DNA of 64,000 nucleotides, from the NCBI GenBank assembly GCA_963277665.1, contig OY728120.1, positions 424,644,138 to 424,708,137 of the forward strand. Reading direction: 5' to 3'. Positions 1-10,067 of the stretch are shown in pieces. Origin of the DNA: Viscum album. Lineage: Eukaryota; Streptophyta; Magnoliopsida; Santalales; Viscaceae. Below the pieces are notes generated by a model. It saw nothing but the letters and a program-made list of their open reading frames with translations, had not been told where the DNA came from and did not search any database. The position numbers were made by a program, and so were the translations under genes. Every line of letters begins with the position of its first letter. Within the stretch, counting starts at the first letter, position 1.

Positions 1-1041
1 TTATGAAAAATTCTACATTGGATAATTTAGATGTCCTGATTCAAAAATAATATTCATTTTATCTAAATAATTGTATTAGTATGTGAATTTTTACTTTTAA
101 AATAAAAACCAATATTTATTGAAAATTCAAAAGTTTTGACAAAAATGGTTTTCAGATATTAATAAAAATTACATTTGACTTCCTAAAAAATTATATACTA
201 ATTTATTATTCATAAAAGTAATTTGATAATAATTATTTTAAAAATTCATTACTTCAAAAAAATAAATTCTTTAAAAATGAACTTTTTATTATATCGTATA
301 AAAAATATAACTCTTATCAAACAGATTACCTAATCATTTATACATAATGAACTGATATAATCATCATTTTTCAGAATTTTTTTTATAATATTATTAATAA
401 AATCCTTAATTTAATATAATAATGTATATATATATATCAAAAGTACCATTTTTACCCAAAGAATCAATTTATCAAATTCATCATTTCTTTAAAGAATTTC
501 TATTCTCATAAAGGAATTCATAGAATAAGACTTTTATTTATAGAAAGGGATTATATAGTGAGTAACTAATACCTTATTACATAACCCCTTATAACACCCA
601 CGTAATACCTAATGGTAAGGTTTGTGATGGTGATATAATCTTGGGGAGGCATGAATAAAATCGTCTAGGTGGTAATCTCTTTTAAATTGAACTTCCTCCA
701 TAGGTGATTCCGTTCAAGCTTAACTTGTTGAATCTCGTGTTGAGATTGGTCAAGAGAAAACCCTAGTGATGTTACCTCCATTTTGAGCTCTAAAAAATGA
801 GCATCGTATGGCCCGGGTCTACTGAATGAGCACCTTATCTCTATTTTCTGTCTCAAAAGGATTTGTTAAAACCTTATATTTATATCAGTCATGTTATCAC
901 TGTTCAATGACTATATTATCAACGGTAATGATACTTAACAGCCATTTAAAACCAATAATAAAAAAAGAGTGTTTGTGTTTTCTATATCCGCAATACATTA
1001 AAAGAAAGGTAATTTTATTTATAAATGATTGGGTCATTATA
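1..1041 (-). repeat. Partial LTR of a Ty3/gypsy element, cut by the window start (LTR 'A')
   Basis: The sequence aligns nearly end to end with the distal part of the LTR at 48353-51126 (base 1 corresponds to about 50089) and more weakly with the LTR at 40484-43288. It stops at the same point in all copies, ending in a degraded ATTACA followed by TATAC and the copia integrase. In element orientation this is the 5' end of a TGTAA... LTR. It shares more private variants with 48353-51126 than the two LTRs of that element share with each other, so it was probably duplicated together with its flank. Related simple repeats such as TATATATATA near 425 are also present. There is no coding capacity. 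Confidence 0.8.
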
Positions 1042-3240
1042 TATACACTAAACAAAGTACCAACTAAATAAAAAAATTTGATTCAATATGAATTTTTGTA
1101 TGGATAGAAATCTAGTTTATCACACTTATGTGTATGAGTATGTGATTATTTTTTCATGACTATACCAAGTGAATAAATAGAATCTCAGAACATAAATTTC
1201 ATCTATATAGGTTATTATAAAGAGAATAAATGATATTAAAAATATAAAACTTCAGATAGAAAGGTTATTTTAGAAATACATCAAACATTTCTGGAAATGG
1301 AACATATTTATAATGAAAATAATGGGAGAAAGATATAATTTTATGAAATTAACACTCCATGTGCATAAGAGTTGGTAAGGGAAAAATCTTCACAAAATAA
1401 ATTTGGATGGGAATATGTTATTGAGAAAAAATTTCCTAAGTCTACTATAGAGGTTATTTAACAAGAGAGAAATGGTTTTCATAGATTCAGGTGACACACT
1501 ACACCTAGAGAATGATGAACCACTAAACTATAAGAAATTAATAGTTGGAAAGTATGTTTCTAAATGGAAATAATACATTAATTTAAATATGTATTATAGA
1601 TACCATAATCATGTTTTTTTTGTAGGCACATTTGCTGATGTAAAACCTATTAGGTGTAAATTGTTGGTCATGAAAAATCCTGAAGTTAATGGTCAAGTTA
1701 GTACCTATAAAGTGAGATTGGTTATGAAGGATTTCAATAAATTCAAAGTAATCAACCATGATGAAGCCTTATCTCCATTCTCTATACGAAAATTCATAAT
1801 AATATTACTTGTAATAATATCCTTCCATGATTATAATATTTTTATAAAAAATAAAAACTAATTTTCAAAATGGGATTTTAGTTTAAGATTTCTATATGAA
1901 AAAACCCTCAGGGTTTATTATGAAATTTGGAAAATAGATGTAAAAAAATCTTTTATAAATGGGATGCTATTAGAAGAAACAAAAATGACACAACAAGGAG
2001 GTTTTATTATGTCAAATGTTCAAATAAAGTATGCAAGTTATAGATATTCAGTTATGGATTGAAGTAGGTATAAAAATCCTAGAATGTTAATTTTTATTGG
2101 GCTATTAGAGAATCATGCTTCATTAATAATTAAATAGATCCATGTATCTACAATAAGGTATGTGGCAGTTTCATCATTTTCCTGGTGTTATATATTGATT
2201 CCTTATTATTAATGGTAAATCAAGTGCATGAACTACAATCATTGAAGAGTATGTTAAATTAATGATCATTTATGAAAAAATTAGGGGAAGTAGTCTATAT
2301 TATTTTGGAAAAGATCTATTGAGACAGATATCAGAGGCTATTTGGGTAAAGTCACAGTATATAAATACACAACATACTCAAATAGAACAATATTAAATAT
2401 TCCAATGTAGTATTATTTCTAATTTAACCTAGAATTAATTCCTCTTAGAAAATTTGAAAACATATATAGGGGAGGATGATGGAATGAATAGAATCCATTA
2501 TTCTACAGTAGTGGGATCTATCATATATTTCATTCTATTAAATTGGTTTGATGTTGACTTTTCTTTAATAATAGTGGAAAAATATCAAACCAATCTCGGA
2601 GAGATGCATTAGGAAAAAATAAAAACTCTTCTAAATTTATTAATAAGTATAAAGGATATGTTCCTAATATGTGGAGGAGATAAGGAGCTCGTCCTGAGGG
2701 GATACATTAATGCTAGATTCCAAAAAGGTCATGATGATCTATTATTATAGTCAAGCTATGTCTTTTTTCTAAATTATACTGTAGTGAGATAGAGAATCCC
2801 AAAACAATATGTTGTCATCGATTCTATAGTAGAATATGAGTATATAGTATCTTTTTGTAGAGATAAAGAAGCTATTTGGATGCATAACATTGTTTTTTAT
2901 CTTGTAATCGTACCTCTAAATGCATACCCTATTATGGTATACTATGATAATATATGGAAGTGGTGCTTTCCAAGAAGTATAAGTCACAACATAGGTCCAA
3001 GAATATAATTCATTAGTTTCATATCATAAGGTATTTTACTCAAATAAGTGATGTTTTGGTTATTATAGTAGCTATATAGTATAATATGGAATATCCCTTG
3101 AATAAATATATATTTTGGTAGAATAACAATAATCATGTGAGAGCTATCGGGTTGGTAATTATTAGAAATTGGATCTAGGGTAAGTGGGAGTGCTTTTACA
3201 GTGTTTTCTTGACCCAACTCCTTTGTGTACTCTGATTATC
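1042..3240 (+). pseudogene. Ty1/copia pol relic, copy 1: end of integrase, reverse transcriptase, RNase H
   Basis: Conceptual translation in shifting frames gives a copia polyprotein in normal order. YTLNKVPTK at about 1042 is the integrase C-terminal region. STYKVRLVMKDFNK followed by HDEALSPFS near 1700-1780 is the start of the copia RT. KIDVKKSFINGMLLEE lies near 1930. A degraded YVDD-equivalent (YIDSLLLM) follows near 2200. Near 2830-3060, VEYEYI, EAIWMHN and FHIIRYF mark the copia RNase H. Many stops and frameshifts make it non-functional. It is the first copy of the region at 51127-53240. Its gag and integrase N-terminal half would lie upstream of the window, beyond the interrupting gypsy element. 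Confidence 0.85.
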
Positions 3241-5066
3241 ATTAAATATATATAGTTTGATATATTCTTGTTTTTATTCTTACCATAATAGAGTTTATAA
3301 TTCAACTTCCACTTTTTACAAGGTAATTTCCTTATAATATGTTTCATATAAAAAGGTTATAGTAGTATCAATTGTAATGAGAACCCTAAGATACTTTGAA
3401 AGTAATATTAAATATACATTTTATGGTCTAGATACAACATAATTATGGGAAATATGTGATTTTTGACTTTCAAGTGATAGTGGGCCATAAGTATTGAGAC
3501 TTATACTCATGAAGTTTGCACTTGGAGATCTCTATTAGATGAGATCATGAGGACTAACCCGACAATAGGATCATAAAATGTTTCCAGTGTCATTGGTTGT
3601 TCATATTTATGAACACATTTATTGGTCTCTTAACATGATATCGTTATCAATGTGAACCAATTGATCACATACTTTGATTCAAAAAAACCATGACATCAGA
3701 GTCATAGAGAGGTAGCTTGTGGTGGGTATGGTATTGGTGGTATGACATTGGTTTAATAGTAAAGATATAATTTTTTAAATCTAATTTTAGGAAGTGAAAT
3801 ATCATGGCCCCAGGATAACTATGATAGTTATACCTTCAATAAAACCATTACCATGGTACAAGAAGGTAAGTTCAACTAGTAATGTCACAAAATATATAAA
3901 GCATCAAATGGATGATGACACAAGTGTGTATCCAGATTTATGAGATATCTCAAGACAAAGATATTATATTTCATAGAGCATGTTCAGAGGAGGTAGTCAT
4001 AGATAAAATTTCCCCATCTCCTTAGGGGCCATGATGGGTTTCTAGAATTCACTCTTGGTCTATGAGTTAGGTTCATTACTATCTAGATAATTATCTAGAC
4101 GATCACACACTATGATTATCCACAAGTTCAACCAATTTGGATAAATATGATATTAGGATGATGTTGGCCCCACGTACAGGGCCCTACATGTGTGGGGAAG
4201 TGAATATGTGAGTGCAAACTATCATAAGTAAAAATAATTCAAGTTTAGAATAAGGATGATTGCATTTATTTCTCAATGTATTCCCCAGTTTTTTATCAAA
4301 AAAATTAATATGAAAATATATAATTTTTAAACTAATATAAAGGATTCATGGTTTGTTAAATAATTAATGGAGGAGAGATTAGAGTTAATGGTGTATATTT
4401 TATCATGTAACGTGTTAACATGTCAAAAGTGTGTGATAAAAATTGTGCACCATTTATGATAAGTTTAATTAAGTCATAAGTTTGTGAAAGGGTATAAAAT
4501 GATATTTATTAATTTCTAAAGACCAAATTGCACTTTTGGAAAGAATAACCTAAGTATAAAATCTCATTTTAGCCTTTTGAATAGTAAACATCATCATTTT
4601 ATAGATTGTTTAGATCTCTTCTCTTCTCTATCAAGTTATATATTGGGAAAAAAATCAAAGTAATGTCGGAAATATATTTTTATTCCCATGCTAGCACCTG
4701 AGAATTGTAGATAGATGGTCTAATAGATGTGATTCATGTATGGATGATCTAGAAGATGCATGGATTAATGTATTTGATCCAAAAAATATTAATCGTGACT
4801 AAATAAATTTAGCAATTTCAAGAGAAAAAGGTACCATTTATGACTTAGTTCTCTTTTATTTTTCATGCTTCAATTGAATTTCATGTGATTATTTGAGAAA
4901 TATGAGAAAGGGTTTTGTGTAATCGGTTCTTTTAACATGAATATGAACACAAAATTTTTAAATTATTATTTTTTTCATTCCCTAGTCCACTAGTTCCTTC
5001 ATCTTCTTTAGAATAAGATCTTTTTCGTACTGACCAAGCCCCATTCTTGGGGTATTTATTAAGGCC
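3241..5066. other. Unassigned AT-rich sequence downstream of the copia relic (probably copia 3' end and flank)
   Basis: No coding region could be supported. The stretch is conserved in copy 2 (53241-55177). It includes a GC-rich imperfect inverted repeat at 4168-4197 (CCCCAC...GTGGGG around GGGCCC) and TATA-like stretches near 4495 and 4555. A copia 3' LTR is expected here, but I could not fix its ends without a second LTR copy. A short 21-codon reading frame near 4741 has no support as a gene. Confidence 0.5.
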
Positions 5067-5071
5067 ATTAA
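5067..5071. other. Target site duplication (ATTAA), left
   Basis: ATTAA directly precedes the TGTAACAGCC start of the 5' LTR at 5072. The same five bases follow the terminal CTACA of the 3' LTR at 15701-15705. Copy 2 of the surrounding repeat carries a single TTAA at 55178-55181 with no insert, which confirms the pair as an insertion footprint. Confidence 0.92.
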
Positions 5072-6910
5072 TGTAACAGCCCAAGATTTTATAAAAAATA
5101 TTCTTTTTAATTTTATTAATGTCTCGTGTTGTACGCTACACCAAAAGCAGCTTGCACAACACGCATCCTTGACTTGCCTTGCATTACACGCAATCGCGAC
5201 CTTCCTCGATAGCGTGTGTAATACGCAATACCGAGTTTCACTAAACAACGATATGCTATTAAAATATTATTAAAACTAGCCGGTATGAATAGTAATAACC
5301 ACTTTTTAAATTTTAGAAATTTTAGCTCTCAAAATGGACTTCATTTTTGGATTCGGAGTATCGAATTTAGCCTAAGGTGAAATTTTGGTACATTTCGGAT
5401 AACTTTCATATTCTGATGAATAGTGAAAATTACTAAATTTTAATTAAAAACAACTTTTTTAATCGAAATAATTAATAGTGATAAATTATTAATTTGAGTG
5501 GTTTTAAAGTATATTTAGAATATATTTTTACAATTTAATACAATGTTGGTCATTGGTTGTAATTTCACATTTAAACCAGACATAATCAAGTGTCAATCTT
5601 TTGGTATATATTGTTTCCTAAAAACACGCTATTTATTTTAACAGTGGGATTTAATTATAAAATTAATTAATGAATCTTCTATGTTATGAATTTGGTAAAA
5701 TAGACTTCATTTTTGAATTCGGAATATGAAATATAGCTTAGGATGAAATTTTGGCATTAATCTGAAAAACATCAATTTTTGATGAATAGTGAAACTACTA
5801 AGTGGTAGGTTAAAAACTGAATTTTGCATAAAACTTAATTTTACCGCTTCTGTGAATGGAATTTCAAAAATACGACATACACGGTTGATATCAGTAAGTA
5901 AAATGTGGTTCAATGAGATAAAAATAATTTTTTGGTGAATAGTAACTTTTCACTATTTTTACCGCGATTAATAGTAAATAGGGTAACTAAGGGTAAATAT
6001 GATATTAATATTACCCTAACACATGTCCTAATTCTATTGGACAAGTGTAATTCGACCAAAAACAAACTTAGGAATAACATATGACCATTTAGGCCCACTT
6101 GGATTAGATTAGGACATTTATTATTAATTTATTTAAAGAAGGGTTAAAATAGTTAAAATCAAAGTTTAATAAGTAAATCATTTTTAATATGGGGTTATAC
6201 ATAAGATAAATTCGACTATAAATATTCATTAGAAATCTAAAAATATTTCCTACATAATGGTATTTTATTTATAATTTTTAGACATCAAATAATTTAATTT
6301 ATTTATGACACAAAGATGATGCAGTAATTATCTTATTTATGAAAAATTGACATAATTAATGTTATAAACACCAAAATAAATGTAATTTGAGAATTTTTAT
6401 GAATTACACTAATTTTATAGGTTACTATGATATATTAGTGTTGATTTAATCTACTTGGTTCGAACATATAATTCTGTTATGACTTTCAAAAAAATCATAT
6501 ATCAAATAGTGTCAAAATTGACACAAAATAGTTTTTAAATCAAATATTATATTATTAATTGTTATTTTATTCCTAAAAATCTAAGGTTCGGCCAAATGAC
6601 TTAGATAAGGATATATGTATTAATAATAAACAATTTGGGGTTCTTTTGGCTTGATATAGTAAGTTAATTAACCTTATAGTATAAGAACACAAGAAGACAC
6701 GGTAAAAGTAAAATTATTTAACTTAATGTTAAATCTAAATGATAAGGTTAAAATAGGAACCTAAACTTGTATAAATTCTATTGGATGAGAGGATTTCGAC
6801 CCATCCCCACATTAGCCTCGAAATAAATCAATTTGGAGCTAATTAAAACCGAACTTGACATTATAATAAAATAATATTTTGAGATATTCCTAAGGTGCCC
6901 CTCTCCTCCC

Positions 6911-6920
6911 TTATAAAAGG
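6911..6920 (+). promoter_or_regulatory. LTR promoter TATA box (5' LTR)
   Basis: TTATAAAAGG sits in a pyrimidine-rich context (CCCCTCTCCTCCC upstream, CACCTCCTCCCCCTCC downstream), as is usual for plant LTR promoters. Transcription should start some 30 bases downstream, near 6945. The same box with matching context occurs in the related minus-strand LTR at 36415-36424. Confidence 0.75.
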
Positions 6921-7254
6921 ACACCTCCTCCCCCTCCTCCTCACACCAATTTGAGCACTCAAGCTCAGCCAACCCCTACCAAAATCTCTTCTCCACTTCC
7001 CTAGAAACATCCTAGAGGTTCTGGTCTTCCTCAAAGACCAATTTTATTGACCTAAGAGGAGGTCTCAAAGAGGCGCTTCAAAGAAGAGGTAATTACCGTT
7101 ACCAATTCTTTCATCTTTATTTCTTCTTCCACTTCTTCTTCTTAGGTTGTTTCATTATGAAGTAATAACATCAGTATCACTCATATACTGATATGTTATT
7201 ATAAGTATGAAACAACCCTATTTCACCATCTATCCATCCTACGGAAAAAGAAAT

Positions 7255-7299
7255 CACCGCGCGTGCGTACGTACGGAATACCGTCTCCACGCCGTGGTG
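7255..7299 (+). promoter_or_regulatory. Leader hairpin 1 (5' LTR)
   Basis: The 5' arm CACCGCGCGTG (7255-7265) pairs with CACGCCGTGGTG (7288-7299) over 11 pairs, one of them G-U, with one bulged C on the 3' side. The enclosed core reads CGTACGTACGG, AATA, CCGTCTC and has its own ACGG/CCGT mini-stem. It is markedly GC-rich against AT-rich surroundings. It is identical at 13662-13706 in the 3' LTR. It should be transcribed, lying about 310 bases after the predicted start. The function is not known; see the hairpin findings. Confidence 0.7.
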
Positions 7300-7440
7300 T
7301 AATCTATTTTCCACCACCACCTTACAAGGATGGGTATAATGGTGTAAAGAATAACTATACATAGTTATTAAAACATCATATTGATTCTGATATATTGTAT
7401 AATCCACTCCAATTCAATTCAATAATTTTGGAAATGATAT

Positions 7441-7485
7441 CATCGCTCGTGCGTACGTACGGAATACCGTCTCCACGACGCGATG
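7441..7485 (+). promoter_or_regulatory. Leader hairpin 2 (5' LTR)
   Basis: The 5' arm CATCGCTCGTG (7441-7451) pairs with CACGACGCGATG (7474-7485) over 11 Watson-Crick pairs with one bulged C in the same place as in hairpin 1. The core is the same as in hairpin 1. The stem differs from hairpin 1 at the third and seventh bases of the 5' arm, each matched by a pairing-preserving change on the other side. It is identical at 13848-13892 in the 3' LTR. Confidence 0.7.
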
Positions 7486-7637
7486 AGATTCATTCTTAAT
7501 GATTAACCATTCATGAATGATTATAAAGTATATATAATAAGTACTAATGAAATATATGACATAATAATGATACTGTATTTATGTATATATATATATGTAT
7601 GTCATCTACTTACTTCCATTCAAGACAATAAAGAAAG

Positions 7638-7691
7638 AAAAACAGCGTTCATGCGTACGTACGGACTACCGTCTCCATGAACGGTGTTTTT
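7638..7691 (+). promoter_or_regulatory. Leader hairpin 3 (5' LTR)
   Basis: The arm CAGCGTTCATG (7643-7653) pairs with CATGAACGGTG (7676-7686) over 10 of 11 positions. Five further A-T pairs extend it outwards (7638-7642 with 7687-7691). The core differs from hairpins 1 and 2 by one base (GGACTACC for GGAATACC). The inner stem TTCATG/CATGAA replaces GCGTG/CACGC and TCGTG/CACGA, so pairing is kept while sequence changes. The 3' LTR copy is at 14045-14098. Confidence 0.7.
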
Positions 7692-8199
7692 CATTTCATT
7701 TATCTATCTATTATATATATATATATATATATACTGAATATATATGATATATAAATCATATTTTATATTCTGGACGTAAGTAAATCATGATATAAGTAAC
7801 AATGATGTCAAGAACAAAAAGTCAAAACACCTATGATAAATGAAACGATTTTACCCAAAACGCTTCTTTAACATGGAATTTACAAAAGAACGGGTAATAT
7901 AATGTCATAAGTGAACCATATATGATAACAATGAATATGATTCTGTAATAAGTCAATGAAATTATTTAAATCATTATACAGGAGGTTCGGACACATACGA
8001 AGCAAATCGGACCTAAGGTAAGGGAAATATCACAATCTCATTTTTATCCGAGATTGTTTATTCGTAAGTATTTACTGGGGTGTATTTTATCATCCACATC
8101 CATGTTTCATCAATATGTAATATTATTTCCATCCACCTACAATTGTTTAAATCCATGTTTACCCTTCGGTGAGTTTTTAGTAATACGTATGAAAGGAAT

Positions 8200-8253
8200 C
8201 TTTTGTCGTTTTTCGTACGAGGTACTTTTTGACCTTTCCGACAAAAGTACGAA
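8200..8253 (+). other. Mutually exclusive stem pair in the LTR leader
   Basis: CTTTTGTCG (8200-8208) is complementary to CGACAAAAG (8239-8247). GTACTTTT (8222-8229) is complementary to AAAAGTAC (8243-8250), using some of the same bases, so the two stems compete. In the 3' LTR the corresponding strand reads CTGACAAAAG, which keeps pairing through a G-U. This may be chance in a low-complexity region. Confidence 0.35.
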
Positions 8254-9302
8254 GAATGTTTTTTTTTTACTTATACGGCACGAACGGATTTTTACGGTTT
8301 TATAAAGCCTTACTTTCATGAACCTTCCTCCATGATATTTCATGAATATTTTCAATAAAATCTCTTTCTTTTAAAATTGCATGATGTTTTGTGAAAAGAA
8401 ATTGATTTTGAAGAAGAAAGGATATTTTCCTCAAGAATTCAATTCAAGTGTTTTATCAAAATTATTTTCCATCTAAGATAATAAAGGGTTCTGTTTATAT
8501 CCATATTTTTACATTGATTTGACTATGTTGTGATGGAATTATGTTTATGAATTCCTTTATCTTATATGAATTGATTTATGATTTCATGATGTTTCAAGAA
8601 TCCCATTTTTGTTACATGTGTTATGCGATGATGTATGTTTTATGATTATGTGGCACACATAAGAAAGGATTCATTATAAGATGGGTGGGACCTATATCTC
8701 CCTCCAATGCATTGGGTAATGATTTTATATCTCATCAGATAGACATGGCTGGAACGGAAGGTTATTTCGGTTCAGTGATACAGGACTGAAACGAGGAGTG
8801 AACTCGGTTCAGAAAGGGACTTTGTCCACTAAGATAGTCTTGGCAATGAGTCATGACTAACAAGAAATGATTTTCCATGATTATGTGTGCATGCCACAAA
8901 GTTTCAAGTTTTATGTTATGATTATGGGATCTCATTTTCACTTCTATGATTTATCCCATGTTATGATATTATGAGCTCTTTTGCAGGTTAAGATTTCCAA
9001 AAGCTATGTTCTTATGTATATGATGTGATTGATATTTCTTTTGTTTACCCTTACTGAGCATTTGAGCTCACCCTTTTATGTTTTCTTTTCCCCAGGATAT
9101 AAAGAAAGGTTTTTAGGTAAAAAAAAGGAATATCTTTATGGGAGATATTGAAGATCTTTCACCACGATTAGAAGATTACGTTCCGAGTTTCCAAAGACAC
9201 TAAACTATTACGATCCTTGTGTGTGTGTGTTTTTGTTATATACTAAGTATTACGCAAAAGTAATGTAATGTCCATGTACGTCAAGATACGGGTCTCTACA
9301 GT

Positions 9303-9314
9303 TGGTATCAGAGG
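9303..9314 (+). promoter_or_regulatory. Primer binding site (initiator methionine tRNA type)
   Basis: TGGTATCAGAGG begins two bases after the 5' LTR terminal CA. It matches the usual plant initiator-Met tRNA 3'-end complement TGGTATCAGAGC at 11 of 12 positions. The same PBS type is present, reversed, at 48339-48350 in the chromovirus, and in degraded form at 34036-34047. Confidence 0.9.
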
Positions 9315-9542
9315 AAAGGTTTAGTGAACCTTTGGAAACTAGGATGCGAGAACTTTAGTGAGATCCCTAGAGATATTTCTAAGGTATGTCTAGAGATGTC
9401 TCTAAGGTTAAGTATGAGTATAGGTTATAGTACTAGAATTACGCTAACGATCATAGAATTAAACCTAAGATGTTAGATATTGAAGTTACTCCCCCTTTAT
9501 TATGATTTTTTCCTCTCACACTATTCTTTTGGGTTTTAGAAA

Positions 9543-10067
9543 ATGGCTGGAAACAAGATGATTCACGATAATGGAGGATATGATGGACAATGGAATGATA
9601 TTCTTCATAATGAAATGGGATTTGGAAGTCCAAACATCATTATTATGCCGAATCAGCAATCTCATAATATGATCAATAAAGTAAAATTTGGTAAGTTTCC
9701 TGACTCGGCTAATAAGAGAAAGATGGAGTTTCATGATGATCATAGAGGAAAGAAAGTTCAATTTCCCCTATGTAAATCATGTGGGAAGAGGCATCAAGGA
9801 GAATGTTTCAAAGGAACTGGAAGATGCTTTGGGTGTGGAAAAGAAGGACACAAAGCAAGTAAATGCAAAGGAAAAGGTTCAGTTAACAACATGGATGAGG
9901 ATAATGGTATTGCTACGACATCAACAATGGTTAAATGTTTTAAATGTGGAATGTATGGGCATTATGCAAACCAATGCCCTAAGGGAAAGTCTCATGAAGA
10001 TAATCAGTATGGTCGTATGGGAAGTATTTATGTGGATGATGATGAAGAGACTACAAATGATATGTGA
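9543..10067 (+). CDS. Nucleocapsid-like Gag remnant with three zinc knuckles
   Basis: This intact 174-codon frame starts 229 bases after the PBS at the first ATG of the frame. Residues 1-70 are polar and unrecognised. Residues 77-88 form a short knuckle CKSCGKRHQGEC (C77, C80, H84, C88). Two classical CX2CX4HX4C knuckles follow: CFGCGKEGHKASKC (C95, C98, H103, C108) and CFKCGMYGHYANQC (C132, C135, H140, C145). The C-terminus is acidic (VDDDEETTNDM). This order is typical of the nucleocapsid end of Ty3/gypsy Gag. The capsid domain and all Pol domains are absent. The protein should bind nucleic acid, probably element RNA. Keeping an open frame while losing everything else hints at selection or recent origin. 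The first methionine may not be the native start. Confidence 0.8.
   Translation: MAGNKMIHDNGGYDGQWNDILHNEMGFGSPNIIIMPNQQSHNMINKVKFGKFPDSANKRKMEFHDDHRGKKVQFPLCKSCGKRHQGECFKGTGRCFGCGKEGHKASKCKGKGSVNNMDEDNGIATTSTMVKCFKCGMYGHYANQCPKGKSHEDNQYGRMGSIYVDDDEETTNDM

Larger units (their letters stand above)
1..5071. repeat. Duplicated block copy 1, left part
   Basis: This segment is collinear with 50089-55181, by eye roughly 10% diverged with small indels throughout. It contains the LTR fragment (1-1041), the copia RT/RNase H relic (1042-3240) and about 1.8 kb of unassigned AT-rich sequence. Collinearity resumes at 15701 after the inserted long-LTR element. Because the gypsy/copia junction is identical in both copies, the unit was duplicated after the gypsy insertion. 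The left boundary lies outside the window. Confidence 0.85.
5072..9300 (+). repeat. 5' LTR of the long-LTR element
   Basis: The LTR starts TGTAACAGCCCAAG and ends ACGGGTCTCTACA. It matches 11479-15700 along its full length with scattered substitutions and a shorter TA run in the 3' copy. A TATA box at 6911 divides it into about 1.85 kb of U3 and about 2.4 kb of transcribed R/U5. That R/U5 carries three GC-rich hairpins at 7255-7686 and no convincing coding region. Conserved blocks GTGGCACACATAAG (8651) and CATTGGGTAATG (8710) are shared with other gypsy LTRs in the window. The open frames in this LTR overlap the hairpins or low-complexity runs and I do not regard them as genes. Confidence 0.92.

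Noticed and set aside
4741..4806. Short host-like exon (MDDLEDAWINVFDPKN...)
   Set aside because: Only 21 codons, no splice context or conserved continuation, and the copy 2 counterpart is altered.
7177..7407. 76-codon minus-strand frame present in both LTRs
   Set aside because: It runs through leader hairpin 1. Its conservation is explained by the near identity of the LTRs, and it has no recognisable motif.
7255..7691. CRISPR-like or satellite repeat array
   Set aside because: The three units have long unrelated intervals, no further copies, and structure-preserving stem differences. The context is a plant LTR, not an array.
8054..8305. 83-codon plus-strand frame in the LTR leader (88 codons in the 3' LTR)
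   Set aside because: The two copies differ by a frameshift in a T run that alters the C-terminus, and composition is that of low-complexity DNA.
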